64,000 nt of DNA. Origin: Pusillimonas caeni (GTDB lineage Bacteria; Pseudomonadota; Gammaproteobacteria; Burkholderiales; Burkholderiaceae_B). Under the pieces are notes generated by a model that worked only from the letters and a program-made list of their open reading frames with translations, was not told where the DNA came from and ran no database searches. Of this stretch, positions 63,447 through 64,000 are shown piece by piece. Made by a program: the position numbers and the translations under genes. The first letter of the stretch is position 1. The number at the start of each line of letters is the position of its first letter. The DNA lies in assembly GCF_003545815.1 (NCBI RefSeq), contig NZ_PDUW01000003.1, positions 434,001 to 498,000 on the forward strand, given 5' to 3'.

Positions 63447-64000
63447 TCATGGCCGTTTGCGGCTGTCGGCCAGATGCCGGAGTTTTTCGGGGTTGCGCTG
63501 CACATACAGCCGCGCGATGCGCTCGCCGTCCGATTCGATTTCCATGGCGGATTCGATCCGGCCTTCGACGAAGCGCAGCAGCGCCCATCGGCCGTTGAGG
63601 CAGACGATTTCGATGTGCAGATCATCCTTGAAGCGCAGCCGCGATGCATAGAAAAGCTGCGCGATGCGCCGTCCGCCATGCAGCGGTTCGGGGAAGCTCG
63701 GCACGCGGCCGCCGCCGTCTCCCATCAGCACGGCATCTTCCGCCAGCAGCGCGCTGATGGCGCCCAGGTCGCCGCTGGCAAGAGTCTGCACGAATTTGCC
63801 CAATAAACGGCGATGGGTTTCCTGTGAGGCGGCAAAGCGGGGGCGCTCATCGCGCAATTGCATTCGGGCGCGGCTTACGAGTTGCCGGCAGGCGGCCTGC
63901 GACTTGCCCAGGATGTGCGAGATCTGCGCGTAGTCTTCGTCGAAGACGTCACGCAGCAGAAAGGCGGCGCGCGCTTCGGGAGCCAGCCTTTCCAGCAGCA
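63447..64000 (-). CDS. ECF sigma factor of the SigJ type (5' end outside window)
   Basis: The frame runs off the window edge. The visible N-terminal part is region 4 (LLERLAPEARAAFLLRDVF, YAQISHILGKSQAACRQLVSRAR), with the HTH intact. It is followed by a SnoaL-like C-terminal domain of about 120 residues that replaces a separate anti-sigma factor in this group. It is co-directional with the AhpD-like gene 165 bases downstream, its likely target. Confidence 0.88.
   Translation of the reverse strand, partial: LLERLAPEARAAFLLRDVFDEDYAQISHILGKSQAACRQLVSRARMQLRDERPRFAASQETHRRLLGKFVQTLASGDLGAISALLAEDAVLMGDGGGRVPSFPEPLHGGRRIAQLFYASRLRFKDDLHIEIVCLNGRWALLRFVEGRIESAMEIESDGERIARLYVQRNPEKLRHLADSRKRP

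Noticed and set aside
1-64000. CRISPR array or insertion sequence
   Set aside because: No regularly spaced repeats, transposase motifs or terminal inverted repeats with target duplications were seen.

Overview
The window looks like a chromosome segment of a high-GC betaproteobacterium, most likely of the family Alcaligenaceae (Bordetella, Achromobacter, Pusillimonas and relatives). This rests on codon usage, on the housekeeping order cysS / DNA glycosylase / accA / tilS / lysC / tRNA-Ser, and on the abundance of LivKHMGF-type transporters, LysR regulators and a TRAP system. Genus is inference; no rRNA is present.

Region 1 (1-12.1 kb) is the right-hand part of an integrative conjugative element of the Tn4371 type. 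The mating-pair genes trbC-D-E-J-L-F-G-I and a DUF2274 gene are intact and overlapping. They are followed by a sulfide/persulfide module: a rhodanese with a membrane tail and a BigR-like ArsR repressor on the minus strand, and a Blh-type persulfide dioxygenase on the plus strand. Next come a second, decayed copy of the trbI 3' end plus DUF2274, then an Abi_2/AbiF-type HEPN protein directly preceded by a compact, promoter-driven structured RNA ending in a terminator. This last pair is the best candidate for an unusual system in the window.

Region 2 (12.6-15.3 kb) holds a DyP peroxidase with a C-terminal cargo peptide overlapping an encapsulin shell gene, then hslR and a small alpha/beta-barrel protein.

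Region 3 (15.6-35.8 kb) carries three complete five-gene ABC importers of the branched-chain amino acid/amide superfamily in tandem. The first, with urea/amide-type ATPases, runs into an amidase and an AraC regulator. The second follows a GntR/FCD regulator with three GTATAC sites upstream. The third belongs to a MarR-regulated aromatic operon with a VanA/VanB-like Rieske O-demethylase. A palindrome at the vanA promoter shares its half-site with an inverted repeat at the marR promoter.

Region 4 (35.9-52.3 kb) is conserved core: a cyclic-di-GMP protein with degenerate GGDEF and intact EAL, mscS-like, trmJ, suhB, a TerC-CBS protein, uppP, lpxH, ppiB, a TPR protein, cysS, alkA-like, accA, tilS, lysC and tRNA-Ser(GCU).

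Region 5 (52.3-64 kb) is accessory and partly more A+T-rich. It has a LysR/hydrolase divergent pair, an orphan histidine kinase, and a minus-strand catabolic operon of an alpha/beta hydrolase, TRAP transporter (DctP-Q-M) and a second Rieske oxygenase without its own reductase. A LysR regulator lies next to it. The window ends with an AhpD-like protein and a truncated SigJ-type ECF sigma factor.
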